A DNA stretch of 64,000 nucleotides, taken from Ignavibacteria bacterium (GTDB lineage Bacteria; Bacteroidota; Ignavibacteria; Kapaibacteriales; UBA2268). Shown here in pieces: positions 25,543 through 34,599 of this stretch; position 1 is the stretch's first letter, and each line of letters starts with the position of its first letter. The translations under genes were made by a program, and so were the position numbers. The DNA is taken from assembly GCA_016844745.1 (NCBI GenBank), contig JAERMQ010000007.1:1-64000 (forward strand). Direction: 5' to 3'. The notes under the pieces were generated by a model that did no database searches, was not told where the DNA came from, and saw only the letters and a list, made by a program, of their open reading frames with translations.

Positions 25543-27072
25543 ATGAAGACAAAATATGGCATAATTTTAACGCTTACACTTACGATGCTCATAGTAGCAG
25601 GCTGCTCAACAGTATCCGACGGCTCTCGTGAGGATTACTTCGGTTATAATCCGAAATCTGACCCTGATGAACCGATAACTAAAAAATTTCATAAAGAGAA
25701 CCAGTACGAGCAAAGCCCTGCCCAGGAACCTACCCAATCATATAATGATAATAATTATGATGATTATGGTTCCGGTGTTTCAACTAATCCTGATGTTGTA
25801 TATGTATTACAACCCACACCCTGGTGGTCACCATATTACACATGGGGTGTACCTGCGCCCGGAGTTTATGTATCCATGAATTTCGGAAGCTTCTGGTATA
25901 ATCCATGGAATGTAAATCGCCACGGATATTATTGGTCTAACTATGACCCATACTTCTATAACAGGTATTATTATAATGATTATTACTACAATAATCATTT
26001 CTGCAATGACCTGTACTTTAATAATCATCATTATTACGGACATCATCCTTATGATTATTGGGGAGGCGGTTATCCGGTTTATGTTTCCGGAAATCATTAT
26101 GCCTCGAATCCTAAACCATTCAAAAATACAATGAGAACATTCGGACCTTCGAGAGGAGACCCGAATGCTATGAATAATGGTTCATCGAATCATAAAACAG
26201 GCGGAAATCGTCAACGGCAAAATTCCGATGAGGACTCACGAAGCAGAGGCTCTGTTTCTTCCGGCGGTGGAAGTTTTCGCAATGCCGGTAATTCAGAAGT
26301 CCCTTTCTATGTAAAAGATAAATCAACACCTGATAATTCCGGAACTGTAAGAAATGGTTCTTCCAGAAATAGCAGCGCTGATAAATATGAGCCCACCAAG
26401 GAAAATCCTGCTAACAGTAAAGCAAGGAGTCCTCGCTCAACTAATACTGAATCGGCAAAAGTAAAACCAGCCGGAAGCCCAGAACAACAATCTGCGAAGG
26501 CAGCCCCTGCGCCGGTTGAATTCAGCCGTCCTAACAGCAATACCACCGAATCTACTCCTCCGCCTGTTGATAACAGCAGGGACAGGAATAATGATAGAAG
26601 CAGAAATTCAACTAACGAAACAAAACCCGACAACTCAAGAAATAACAGCGGAAGCAGCGCGGCTCCTGCTGCTCCTGCCCAACAAAGCCAACCGAGCCGT
26701 GGTGAAGGCAGAAAACGTGAATCGAAAAGTTCAAGTTATAACAGCGGCAGTTCCTGGGATAACCCTTCTAATAGCAGATTCAACAGCTCGTCAAATCAGT
26801 CCAGCGGCTCATCACGAAACATCGAGAAAAGCCGTCCGTCTGGCAACTCAAATTATAGCAGCAGTAGTTCCCAAAGAAGTTCAGGCAGTTCCAACTATAA
26901 CAGCAGCAGTTCACAACGAAGTTCAGGAAGCTCAAGTGGTTCATCATACCGTTCGGAGAGCAAGTCATCATCTTCGGGGAGCAAACCATCCTCCTCTTCT
27001 TCATCTTCGTCCGGGAGCAGTAAATCAAGTTCTTCGGGTTCATCGAGGTCTGGTGGCAGCAGGACAAGATAA
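25543..27072 (+). CDS. Low-complexity lipoprotein (Tyr/Asn-rich then Ser-rich)
   Basis: This 509-aa lipoprotein has the signal TKYGIILTLTLTMLIVAGC with a lipobox cysteine at residue 21. The mature chain has a charged linker, a Tyr/Trp/Asn-rich part (about 80-190, with WYNPWNVNRHGYYWS and repeated NNYYYN-like stretches), then a disordered Ser/Asn/Arg-rich tail of about 280 residues, including two near-identical SSQRSSGSSNYNSSS units. No enzymatic domain is seen. A strong AAGGAGG leader precedes the ATG. It is 28 bp upstream of a FadL-like porin and probably cotranscribed; a surface or extracellular-matrix role is guessed from composition. Internal Ser repeats may vary by slippage. Confidence 0.8.
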   Translation: MKTKYGIILTLTLTMLIVAGCSTVSDGSREDYFGYNPKSDPDEPITKKFHKENQYEQSPAQEPTQSYNDNNYDDYGSGVSTNPDVVYVLQPTPWWSPYYTWGVPAPGVYVSMNFGSFWYNPWNVNRHGYYWSNYDPYFYNRYYYNDYYYNNHFCNDLYFNNHHYYGHHPYDYWGGGYPVYVSGNHYASNPKPFKNTMRTFGPSRGDPNAMNNGSSNHKTGGNRQRQNSDEDSRSRGSVSSGGGSFRNAGNSEVPFYVKDKSTPDNSGTVRNGSSRNSSADKYEPTKENPANSKARSPRSTNTESAKVKPAGSPEQQSAKAAPAPVEFSRPNSNTTESTPPPVDNSRDRNNDRSRNSTNETKPDNSRNNSGSSAAPAAPAQQSQPSRGEGRKRESKSSSYNSGSSWDNPSNSRFNSSSNQSSGSSRNIEKSRPSGNSNYSSSSSQRSSGSSNYNSSSSQRSSGSSSGSSYRSESKSSSSGSKPSSSSSSSSGSSKSSSSGSSRSGGSRTR

Positions 27073-27100
27073 TTTTTGAAATAATTAGCGGAATTAATCA

Positions 27101-28507
27101 ATGAAAAAAAATTTTATATATATCGTATTCTTTTTTTTTGCGGCAGTAGTAGTCCGCTCACAAAATATTGAAGATGCTCTTCGGTTTACGCAAACCAATG
27201 GTATAATTACCCCCCGTTCGGGAGGCTTGAACGTAGCTTTTCACGGTTTATCGGATGATTTTTCCGCCGTTGCTTTTAATCCCGCAGGATTGACATTAAT
27301 CACTAAAAATGAGCTTTCCTTTGGCTTCGGATTTCTTCGTAATTCCTCAGAAACCGAATATTTAACCAAACTAAATACATTTAATTCGGATGATTCGTAT
27401 ATTTCCCATGCCGGTATCGTAGTTCCATTCAAGATTAGAACTGGCAACGCAGGTATTTCAATCGGTTATTATTTGGAAAATAATTTTGATAATAATTATA
27501 GATTCGAAGGATTCAACCCTACCAGTACAATGATAAATCACTTTTCTACTTATTCGATTGATTCGAAAATGACTGTTTATAATTTATTTCTCTGCGATAG
27601 CACTTATTGGACTCCTATTAAAGATAGTTTGCAACAATCAGCTATAATCTTGGAAAGTGGGGGATTGCACAATATCGCCGGAGGAGCTGCTTTCGAATTA
27701 GCGAAAAACATTTCATTAGGCTTTTCGATTGTCGGTAAGTGGGGTGGATTTAACTATAGCAAGGAATATAGCGAATGGGATAAGTATAATAAATATAATG
27801 AAACAACAATAAATAAAGATGGGTTTGTCGATTTAAATACGTTTAAATATCATGAAAAAATTAATCAGTCAATCAGCGGAATTGGCGGCTCGGTCGGATT
27901 AATGACTCGCGTTGCTGATTTCATGAGAATTGGAGTTACCGTCAAATTCCCAACATTTTTCGATATAACAGAAAAATACAGCCAAATAGGTATAGCAACT
28001 TTTGACAATGGTGATGAAGTATATGATACTCTGCCGGGTGAAAACGCATACAAAGTACGCACTCCTTTCATTTATTGTGCCGGAGCATCAGTTCATGCAG
28101 CAGGATTAACTTTCACCGCGGGTGTGGAATTCAGCGATGTCACACAAATGGAATTCTCAGACGGTCCCGAAGGCTTGGAAAAATTAAATACTGCAATAAT
28201 TCAGGATTTGGTTGCGCAAACAACATGGGGATTTGGTGTCGAATATGAAATACCATTGCTACCCATTACAGCTCGTGCCAGCTATTCATCAACTACTTCG
28301 CCTTATGGCAAGGATATAGCCGGGGCTTCGCTTCAAAATGTATCGCTCGGCGCCGGAATATTCTTAGCGGATAATCTGCGTTTGGATGGTCTTTTCCGCT
28401 GGACTGACGTTTCACTCCTGAGAACAAATTATGGCTCAGATTCTCAATTTATATTGAATAATTCTTATTTGAATGTCGGCTTGCAGCTTACTTACAGATA
28501 TAGATAG
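27101..28507 (+). CDS. Outer-membrane beta-barrel, OmpP1/FadL/TodX family
   Basis: This 468-aa outer-membrane protein has a signal peptide (KNFIYIVFFFFAAVVVRSQ) followed by the FadL-type N-terminal hatch with AFHGLSDDFSAVAFNPAGLT (48-67), which includes the NPAG motif. Many alternating-hydrophobic strands follow, and the terminal LQLTYRYR is a typical beta-signal. FadL relatives take up hydrophobic compounds such as fatty acids. It follows the Ser-rich lipoprotein by 28 bp on the same strand, suggesting a shared envelope operon. The ligand cannot be predicted. Confidence 0.88.
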   Translation: MKKNFIYIVFFFFAAVVVRSQNIEDALRFTQTNGIITPRSGGLNVAFHGLSDDFSAVAFNPAGLTLITKNELSFGFGFLRNSSETEYLTKLNTFNSDDSYISHAGIVVPFKIRTGNAGISIGYYLENNFDNNYRFEGFNPTSTMINHFSTYSIDSKMTVYNLFLCDSTYWTPIKDSLQQSAIILESGGLHNIAGGAAFELAKNISLGFSIVGKWGGFNYSKEYSEWDKYNKYNETTINKDGFVDLNTFKYHEKINQSISGIGGSVGLMTRVADFMRIGVTVKFPTFFDITEKYSQIGIATFDNGDEVYDTLPGENAYKVRTPFIYCAGASVHAAGLTFTAGVEFSDVTQMEFSDGPEGLEKLNTAIIQDLVAQTTWGFGVEYEIPLLPITARASYSSTTSPYGKDIAGASLQNVSLGAGIFLADNLRLDGLFRWTDVSLLRTNYGSDSQFILNNSYLNVGLQLTYRYR

Positions 28508-28544
28508 AACTGCGAAATATAGAAAATTAAAAGAGTTTCCCTTT

Positions 28545-28659
28545 TATAATATTAAGAACCCCACCCTAACCCTCCCCGAAGGGGAGGGAATTGAAAAATA
28601 TAAAGCTTACAAATTCCCTCTCCTTCGGGGAGGGTTAGGGTGGGGTTCTTAATATTATA
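28545..28659. repeat. Long GC-rich palindrome (CCACCCTAACCCTCCCC family)
   Basis: Arms of about 36 nt, starting TATAATATTAAGAACCCC on the left and ending GGGGTTCTTAATATTATA on the right, surround a 45-nt AT-rich centre with a secondary CCCCGAAGGGG hairpin. It lies 37 bp after the FadL-like gene, where it could terminate transcription. The rest of the 28508-28818 gap has no gene. Confidence 0.85.
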
Positions 28660-28824
28660 AATTGTGTCAGAAAAAGAGTCCCACACTTATTGGGCAACAT
28701 GTTCATTCATAATTATTTAGAAATCCAATCATTATAAGTTTTGAATTATCACTGTATTTTTCCTAATTTTGAATATAATTAACAAATCAAAAAGTTATAA
28801 ATAAGAAATCCAAAAGGAGTGTGT

Positions 28825-29487
28825 ATGAGTAAAATAATTAAATTCGGAGAGGATGTGGAAGGATACAACATCCCTGTTTTAAATGAAAGAGAAATAAGAG
28901 CAGCGGCTGGTATCCTTTTTTTATTTATTTTCATCTCTTTAATGCAAATCATGTTTAAAGGGAATTTCCTACTGATAAAGTATTCAATAATTATATTTCT
29001 TACGGATTTTATAATACGAGTCTTCGTTAATCCTAAATTTTCTCCGACATTAATAATCAGTCGTTTGATTGTAAGGAATCAAGTCCCCGAATATGTCGGG
29101 GCGCAACAAAAAAAGTTTGCCTGGATAATAGGTTTGGTTTTGGCAAGTACTATGTTCATTTTATTTGTGATTGTAAATGCTTTTAGCCCGATAACAGGTA
29201 TTATCTGCCTGATTTGCCTGATATTTTTATTCTTTGAATCGGCGTTTGGTATTTGTTTAGGGTGTAAATTCTATTCCTTGTTTTATAAAGAAAAAGCTCA
29301 ATACTGCCCCGGTGAGGTTTGCGATGTAAAATCTAAGCAGGATATTCAAAAAACATCCAAAGTTCAGATACTTATTGTTTTTGGATTTTTCACTTTCATT
29401 TTCCTTACAGTTTTTTTATTTAATGATAATTTTAGGGTAAAACCACATAACTTGTTTGGAATTGAAAGCTCATCACAATCTAAATAA
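28825..29487 (+). CDS. DUF4395 membrane protein
   Basis: This 220-aa integral membrane protein starts at ATG 28825, five bases after a strong AAAGGAG site; an in-frame GTG at 28819 overlaps that site and is unlikely. Four hydrophobic segments (about 28-44, 49-65, 99-122, 125-143) are followed by the cysteine motif FGICLGCKFYSLFY that marks DUF4395. Further cysteines (QYCPGEVCDV) and a last TM segment (about 184-200) follow. DUF4395 proteins often sit near thioredoxin or sulfur-transfer genes, but no such gene is adjacent here. The function is unknown. Confidence 0.8.
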   Translation: MSKIIKFGEDVEGYNIPVLNEREIRAAAGILFLFIFISLMQIMFKGNFLLIKYSIIIFLTDFIIRVFVNPKFSPTLIISRLIVRNQVPEYVGAQQKKFAWIIGLVLASTMFILFVIVNAFSPITGIICLICLIFLFFESAFGICLGCKFYSLFYKEKAQYCPGEVCDVKSKQDIQKTSKVQILIVFGFFTFIFLTVFLFNDNFRVKPHNLFGIESSSQSK

Positions 29488-29500
29488 ATGAAAAATGAGT

Positions 29501-29920
29501 TTACTTTAAAATAGTTGTCGCAAAGTTCGGTGACTCAGGATTCACCATCAATTTTTGTGTTTTCGGCTCAATAATAACATCCAAATCTTCCAAAGGAATA
29601 GAACCGAGAAGAACTTGAGAGTCTCCGGGAAGAATCAGTGCCTGAGTAATCGTTCTACGGTTTGCAAAATGAAGTTCAACCGGACCTGCTACATCCAATT
29701 CTCTAATACTTCCATCGGCAAGCTGGGCTGGTCTCGTATCAATTATTTCCAATTCTAATTGATGGAAGATTTTCTCATTGATGCAAAGCATATACGCTCC
29801 GGTATCAACCAATGCTTCAACCTTTATTTTCTTTATTTGATTCTTAGGAATTTTACCTTTCTTAAAAGAAATCAAATCGTAAGAGTTGAATAATTCTATG
29901 TTTGCTTTGATTAGTCCCAT
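29501..29920 (-). CDS. Retropepsin-like (clan AA) aspartic protease
   Basis: This 139-aa protein has a single-domain retroviral-type aspartic protease fold: VEALVDTGAYMLCI (about 34-47) with the catalytic DTG, then LGSIPLEDLDVIIEP (about 108-122), the usual second motif. It would act as a homodimer. It begins 10 bp after the end of a truncated ParE toxin fragment. This family is common as a short accessory gene in Bacteroidota and cyanobacteria. The substrate is unknown. Confidence 0.8.
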   Translation of the reverse strand: MGLIKANIELFNSYDLISFKKGKIPKNQIKKIKVEALVDTGAYMLCINEKIFHQLELEIIDTRPAQLADGSIRELDVAGPVELHFANRRTITQALILPGDSQVLLGSIPLEDLDVIIEPKTQKLMVNPESPNFATTILK

Positions 29921-29930
29921 AAATACACCA

Positions 29931-30011
29931 CTATTTCGAATCTAATGAAATAAAATTAAAAATATTTTTTAAATCTGCTTCTGCTTCTACAGTCCAATTC
30001 AAATTAACCAC
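29931..30011 (-). pseudogene. ParE-type toxin, truncated after 26 codons
   Basis: A GTG overlapping the end of the antitoxin gene opens a frame reading NLNWTVEAEADLKNIFNFIS then LDSK. This is the canonical N-terminus of ParE/RelE toxins (W-T-x-x-A-x-x-D-L-x-x-I). It ends in a TAG where about 95 residues are expected, and the next 10 bp lead into the protease gene. The toxin is therefore lost while the antitoxin frame remains. Confidence 0.65.
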
Positions 30012-30181
30012 GATTCAATCCTTTTGTCCATCTCAACATCTGAAATAACCTGTTCATTTTTTGATTGTTCAATCCCTCTTTCTATTTTTTCAAGCAAAAA
30101 TATTCTTTCCAGGACATCATCAAGAATTATTGGTTCTTGTAGTCCATTTATCGTTGTAATTATATTTTCTTTTGTAAGCAT
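29999..30181 (-). CDS. Antitoxin of a broken ParE-type module
   Basis: This 60-aa protein reads MLTKENIITTINGLQEP then DDVLERIFLLEKIERGIEQS and ends DKRIESWLI. It is the pattern of small antitoxins encoded just before ParE toxins, which end in a K/ExWL motif. Its last codons overlap the truncated toxin start at 30011. An AAAGGAGTTTCT leader precedes the ATG. With no toxin left, it is an orphan that could still neutralise a related toxin elsewhere. Confidence 0.65.
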   Translation of the reverse strand: MLTKENIITTINGLQEPIILDDVLERIFLLEKIERGIEQSKNEQVISDVEMDKRIESWLI

Positions 30182-30305
30182 AGAAACTCCTTTATATTCA
30201 ATAGAAACATTATATATGATACTTTGACGGGAAATGGAACTTGTTATTATTATATGTAGGCAATTTATTTCTTGTAAAGTAAAATTGCTCCCATTAACAA
30301 ATTAA

Positions 30306-30337
30306 AAAATCCGGTCCCGATACTGAAACCGGATTTT
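30306..30337 (-). terminator. Rho-independent terminator of the Omp28-like gene
   Basis: Perfect 10-bp arms AAAATCCGGT (30306-30315) and ACCGGATTTT (30328-30337) enclose a 12-nt loop, with a T-run on the minus strand. It lies about 40 bp beyond the stop of the minus-strand secreted-protein gene. Confidence 0.88.
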
Positions 30338-30374
30338 AAATTAAAAATATATCAATAATTTTAATTAATAATTA

Positions 30375-32501
30375 TCATTTCAAAACCGCCAACGGCTTTC
30401 TGAATAGATTGCCATTGGCATTTAAGAGAATATAATACATTCCCGAAGGCAGACTCCTTACGTCGATTCTCAAATTCATTTCATTATTATCGGAATATAG
30501 ATTAACGGAAGGTAATACTATTTTATTTCCAAGTAAATCTATAATGCGTATATCGGGATATTGATTTAAGGTATTAGTTGATGAAACCTTTAATAATGCC
30601 TCATCTACAGCCGGATTCGGGCTGATTTCAATTTCCATTTCCGATGTCGTAACATTTTCAGGTACATCAGATACTACATTCAAATACTGGAGCATTTTTT
30701 TCATTAATGTGTTTCGCTTGGTTTCATCAGCGATTCCTTCAATTCCGAAAGTAGTATAAATAATTTTTGAATTTCCTTCTGTTACTCGCACTCCGCCAAT
30801 ACGGGATTCGTCATAATCGTAATAGAATATTGGTTTTGTTTTATTAAGCGAGTCTATACCTATTATATCGGTATAGTACACGCAATATCGATATTTTTGA
30901 GCGTCATACTCATTCAATTGATAACTCAGATTCCTGAAGTATGGGTCATTTTCAAAACCGGTTATTCCGAATTGTGTTGGCTTGGGATTGACGGTATCTT
31001 TGTTTTTGACACGAAGTACACATTCGCCTTGCCAGATTATTCCAAGGGTTTTATTAATAAATTCTTTTCCTTCCGGCATTGTACCTGAATTCATATAAGC
31101 ATTATAAACTTCTCTTTCTGCCATTATCAATAGGCTCTTGCCGCTCTTAATCATTTCTTTGAGTGATGCCAGCAGCTTTTTGCTTAAATTCGGATTTGAA
31201 GTTAAGCCGGTTAATGTTCCAACGTTAAAATAATTTATCGATAGCAATGCAAAATCGAAATTCTTCAGTGGGAAATTATCGATGATGGTTTCGGATAATG
31301 GAATAACGGTTGTATTTGCAGAAAGCGCCGGGAAACTCATCATAGTTTGGAGTGGTATTACCGCATTGGTGCCGCCGGTCAGGATTACATTTTTAATACC
31401 GCTCGATAATACAGCTATATTCTGATTTATTGGTATTGAAATATATTTGCTTGACGGAGAAATATCCAATGATGCCACGCAGAAACCCGGATTGTTATTT
31501 GCCTGAAAAGTAACAGTAACGGGCTTTGTTTCATTTGGCTGTAAGGTTAACGTATTTGGCTCGAAAGTTACATTCCATCCTTTTGGAATAATGCTTGCCG
31601 CAGAATTGATACTCACAGTAAAATCACATTGAAACTTATTCGGATTCTTAATATTAATATCAGTTGAACCGCTTGAATTCTGGTCAATCTTTATATTCGT
31701 TTTAGAAATGGACTCTACTTTGACATTAGCTAAAAATTCTTCCAGATTAGATGAAGACTGCATAATTTTTTTTGTAGCATCGTCTTGAATGAACGCTACA
31801 ACGTACATCGAGTTTTTATTCCATGAAGGTTTCAATATATAAGAAAAATTAAAGGATTTCGAGCCGCCTGCAGGTATATCAAGAAGTGTACCGGTTGCAT
31901 CGGGAAACATTTTTCTTGCCAGCCAATAAAAATCCTTTTCTCCATTATTGCCGGCGTTGGTATAGTTATGGAAATATTCGGTTGCAGCTACTCTCAGGTA
32001 CTGTCCTGTGATTGCTTCATCCGACGAAACAGTTATTGTAATCGAAACGGAATCTCCATTTCGTTCCTGCAATATTTCAATCGTTGCAGGTGATGTAGCA
32101 TTGAGATTGGTTTCGACGAATTTAGTCAGCATAGCAATATCGCCCGGAGCGCCGGTATACCACCCGGATGATGGTGTTGCAGTATCTCCGTCCAATCGGC
32201 AGCCTGGCACACCGTTGATAGCATAATATTTAATTCGTACCTGATTCATTAAGGTATCGTTCAAAAACATCGGGTCTGTTGGTCCGGGCCACCAGGAGTG
32301 GTAAATCAAAGGTATAACCTTTGATTTGGGATAGCCATCCAGAAATTTCTGGAAAGAGGGATTTTGCGTTGCGCAAGGACCACAGCTTGCGTTAGTTGCT
32401 TCTTCAATTAAAATATTCTTCGGGGAAGAAGCATGGGCGGTAATTTCAAGTAGAAAATATATTGCGGTAAGCAATAATGCAAGGAGGAATAACCTTTTCA
32501 T
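30375..32501 (-). CDS. Secreted Omp28/thioredoxin-fold protein with T9SS sorting domain
   Basis: The chosen start is the ATG at 32501, preceded by GGAGATGAT, rather than an ATG 14 codons upstream. It gives a signal peptide KRLFLLALLLTAIYFLLEIT. The next part has EEATNASCGPCATQNPSF, a CxxC thioredoxin-like active site as in Omp28-related proteins. A middle domain (about 290-560) looks beta-sandwich-like, and the end (SPNPAVDEALLKVSS, IIDLLGNKIV, LPSGMYYILLNANG) is a type IX sorting domain. The product is about 708 aa. It may act in extracytoplasmic thiol chemistry, but substrate and partner are unknown. A terminator follows it. Confidence 0.82.
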   Translation of the reverse strand: MKRLFLLALLLTAIYFLLEITAHASSPKNILIEEATNASCGPCATQNPSFQKFLDGYPKSKVIPLIYHSWWPGPTDPMFLNDTLMNQVRIKYYAINGVPGCRLDGDTATPSSGWYTGAPGDIAMLTKFVETNLNATSPATIEILQERNGDSVSITITVSSDEAITGQYLRVAATEYFHNYTNAGNNGEKDFYWLARKMFPDATGTLLDIPAGGSKSFNFSYILKPSWNKNSMYVVAFIQDDATKKIMQSSSNLEEFLANVKVESISKTNIKIDQNSSGSTDINIKNPNKFQCDFTVSINSAASIIPKGWNVTFEPNTLTLQPNETKPVTVTFQANNNPGFCVASLDISPSSKYISIPINQNIAVLSSGIKNVILTGGTNAVIPLQTMMSFPALSANTTVIPLSETIIDNFPLKNFDFALLSINYFNVGTLTGLTSNPNLSKKLLASLKEMIKSGKSLLIMAEREVYNAYMNSGTMPEGKEFINKTLGIIWQGECVLRVKNKDTVNPKPTQFGITGFENDPYFRNLSYQLNEYDAQKYRYCVYYTDIIGIDSLNKTKPIFYYDYDESRIGGVRVTEGNSKIIYTTFGIEGIADETKRNTLMKKMLQYLNVVSDVPENVTTSEMEIEISPNPAVDEALLKVSSTNTLNQYPDIRIIDLLGNKIVLPSVNLYSDNNEMNLRIDVRSLPSGMYYILLNANGNLFRKPLAVLK

Positions 32502-32739
32502 ATCATCTCCAAAGCTATTAATAATATTAGCCAAATATAACAAAAAGACAAATAAAAAATAATTAATAAATTTTAATATTTTGCAGAAGGCTCTATTACA
32601 AAATTTTATATGATTGAGTTTGACAAGGTATGTTTCAAAAGGGCAGAAGAAATAAAAAATAACACGGGTAAAAAGAATTATTTCTTTGATTTATAGTCTT
32701 GCATTTAGTTTATGATATTATGAGGGAAATAAATATAAT

Positions 32740-32925
32740 ATGAAAATAATAATTGAAAAACATTCCGACTGCTATTGCGGCTATTCACTCGGATTTTCAA
32801 AGGGAGCCATCGTCGGACAGGGAAATACATATCTGGAAGCTCTTCAAAGCACTGAAAGCTCAATTATGGCTTTTATATATTATTATGGCAAGGATGAGTA
32901 TATTAAACGATTTAACAAGTTATAA
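32740..32925 (+). CDS. HicB-like antitoxin, orphan
   Basis: This 61-aa protein reads KIIIEKHSDCYCGYSLGFSK then GAIVGQGNTYLEALQSTESS, the partial RNase-H-like fold of HicB antitoxins (VGQGxTYxEAL). It lacks a DNA-binding tail, and no HicA toxin gene is next to it. It faces the pth gene, 17 bp apart at their 3' ends. The family call rests on the GQGNTYLEAL pattern. Confidence 0.6.
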   Translation: MKIIIEKHSDCYCGYSLGFSKGAIVGQGNTYLEALQSTESSIMAFIYYYGKDEYIKRFNKL

Positions 32926-32942
32926 TTTTAGAACTCAGGACA

Positions 32943-33548
32943 TCAACTCTCCTTTGAATTTATCTGCGATAGCGCACGGGCAGCGCCCTGATTGAAAAAA
33001 CATTCCAATCCGTCGATTGCTCTATCAATCATTACATTCTTTTCTTTCCGCTCTTCTTCAGTAAAATCGGAAAGCACATAATCAGCCATTGCTCCGGTTT
33101 CAAAGTTCCTCCCTATACCACAGCGAAGCCTGTAGAAATCTTTTGTGCCAAGGTATTCGATTATCGAGGTCAATCCGTTATGCCCGCCATCGCCGCCGCC
33201 TAACTTAATATGCAGCTTTCCCAATGGAAATTGAAATTCGTCGGAGATGCAAATAATTTTTTCAGGTGGTACACGAAAATTATCGGAAGCAAATTTCAAT
33301 GCCTTACCGGATAAATTCATGAATGTATCAGGAAGGATAATTAAAATTTTATTACCTGAAATTTCAATTGCCGTATGCGAGAATAGGGTATATTTTTCAT
33401 TTATTTTAGCTTTATATTTCTCAGCAAAACCTTTGGCTACAATTCTTCCAATATTATGCCTTGTATTTTCGTATTTCCTGCCGGGATTCCCCAAACCGGC
33501 AATGAGCCAATCGTAATGTTCTTTTTTCTTAAATATATTCCAAACCAT
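32943..33548 (-). CDS. pth: Peptidyl-tRNA hydrolase
   Basis: Pth releases tRNA from peptidyl-tRNAs dropped by stalled ribosomes. The 201-aa protein shows the conserved N-terminal GLGNPGRKYENTRHNIG with N21 and the catalytic H31. N78 lies in FMNLSG, D103 in ISDEFQFPLG (usually DDLD), and N124 in GGGDGGHNGLTS. All map onto E. coli N10, H20, N68, D93 and N114. It has a slightly longer N-terminus (WNIFKKKEHYD). The gene is isolated, with no ribosomal L25 neighbour. Function is well supported. Confidence 0.96.
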   Translation of the reverse strand: MVWNIFKKKEHYDWLIAGLGNPGRKYENTRHNIGRIVAKGFAEKYKAKINEKYTLFSHTAIEISGNKILIILPDTFMNLSGKALKFASDNFRVPPEKIICISDEFQFPLGKLHIKLGGGDGGHNGLTSIIEYLGTKDFYRLRCGIGRNFETGAMADYVLSDFTEEERKEKNVMIDRAIDGLECFFNQGAARALSQINSKES

Positions 33549-33558
33549 TTTTCTTATA

Positions 33559-33666
33559 CTTTGTGCCCTTTGTGTAAAACCTTAGTGACCTTTGTGGTTC
33601 AATTCTTCATCCTAATTAATTTTTTACCACAAAGTACACAAAGGTATGCACAGAGGGCACAAAGGC
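33559..33666. repeat. CACAAAGGCACAAAG-type inverted repeat
   Basis: Left TTTGTGCCCTTTGTGTAA and right CACAGAGGGCACAAAGGC are imperfect reverse complements, with a second CCTTTGTGG/CCACAAAG pair inside. Similar sequences occur at 56265-56375 and 56970-57090. It separates pth from the TraB-like gene. Confidence 0.65.
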
Positions 33667-33676
33667 TTTAATAGAA

Positions 33677-34561
33677 TTAAAGTTGTTTGATTTTGTAGAT
33701 TCCTTTTTTCTTGAGTAAACTAATTATTCCCTTATCGCCAACTATGTGACCTGCGCCAACGATTACGAAATATTTCTGCCCGGTTGCAAGATAGCCTTCA
33801 ATCTTAGAAGCCATATTGACATTACGCTCGTAAATCATTTTTTCAGAAAAATTTTCAAACTCCGGATAGCTTTTCAATTCTGAATCGAAGTATTTGGCAA
33901 AAGCCTTGTCGTCGCCTGCCCGCCAGGCATTGAGCATGTTTGTAATTGTTACCGAATCGGAATTAAATTCCATAGTAGAAAATCTAATAAAAGCATCGAT
34001 TTTTTTTACAATTACGGATTCGAGAAGCATTAGCTGCTGATGCAGGGATTCGATTTCCAGGATTGATTTCCTGTCCTTAGCTTTTTTAATGAAATAATTA
34101 TCTATACCATATTGTGATTCGAAGCCGGATGAAGCAAGTTCTAATTGAACTGCTGAAATAGCTGCAAACCAGGGTTTGAAGCGGTTGTACATCATTTCAT
34201 TTATCCCGTTCTTTTCAAATATTCCACTTAAATACTGGTATGTGCCTTTCGATACGTTTTTTTCAAGGGTATTGGTGTCTGAATACATGGAAAGCCGCAT
34301 AATTTCGACTGGGTCAATGGCTTCGATATTGAATTCCACAACTAAATTATCCGATGCTTCGAATGATTTTTCGATTATATCGGGGAGTGGGTAAATATCC
34401 TTTGTAGCGGCATGGAATGAACCTAATAAATAACCAGTTGTGCTATCGGATTTTATTTCCCATAAGAAATTCTTCTCGGAGTGGGCTGTAGCAGCGGCGA
34501 ATAATAGAATAATTGTTATGGTCAGAAATATTTTTCTTCTGTATGTCATATTGATTCTCAT
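33677..34561 (-). CDS. TraB/GumN family protein
   Basis: This 294-aa protein has a signal peptide or N-terminal anchor (about 8-27). TraB/GumN (TIKI-type) motifs follow: TTGYLLGSFHAATKD (about 42-56), QYGIDNYFIKKA, ILEIESLHQQL, and VGAGHIVGDKGIISLL near the C-terminus. The conserved Glu and His residues suggest a metal-dependent protease-like fold related to erythromycin-esterase-type proteins. The ATG at 34549 is an alternative start. The role is not established in bacteria. It is followed by a short-repeat array and an unrelated lipoprotein on the same strand. Confidence 0.82.
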   Translation of the reverse strand: MRINMTYRRKIFLTITIILLFAAATAHSEKNFLWEIKSDSTTGYLLGSFHAATKDIYPLPDIIEKSFEASDNLVVEFNIEAIDPVEIMRLSMYSDTNTLEKNVSKGTYQYLSGIFEKNGINEMMYNRFKPWFAAISAVQLELASSGFESQYGIDNYFIKKAKDRKSILEIESLHQQLMLLESVIVKKIDAFIRFSTMEFNSDSVTITNMLNAWRAGDDKAFAKYFDSELKSYPEFENFSEKMIYERNVNMASKIEGYLATGQKYFVIVGAGHIVGDKGIISLLKKKGIYKIKQL

Positions 34562-34599
34562 ATTTTAATATTTAAATTTCTGCAAATTAGTAAAATTAT

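Noticed and set aside
26516-27079. 187-codon frame on the + strand inside the Ser-rich lipoprotein
   Set aside because: It is another phase of a low-complexity AGC/TCA-rich gene, with Ala/Val/Thr-rich nonsense and no independent start signal.
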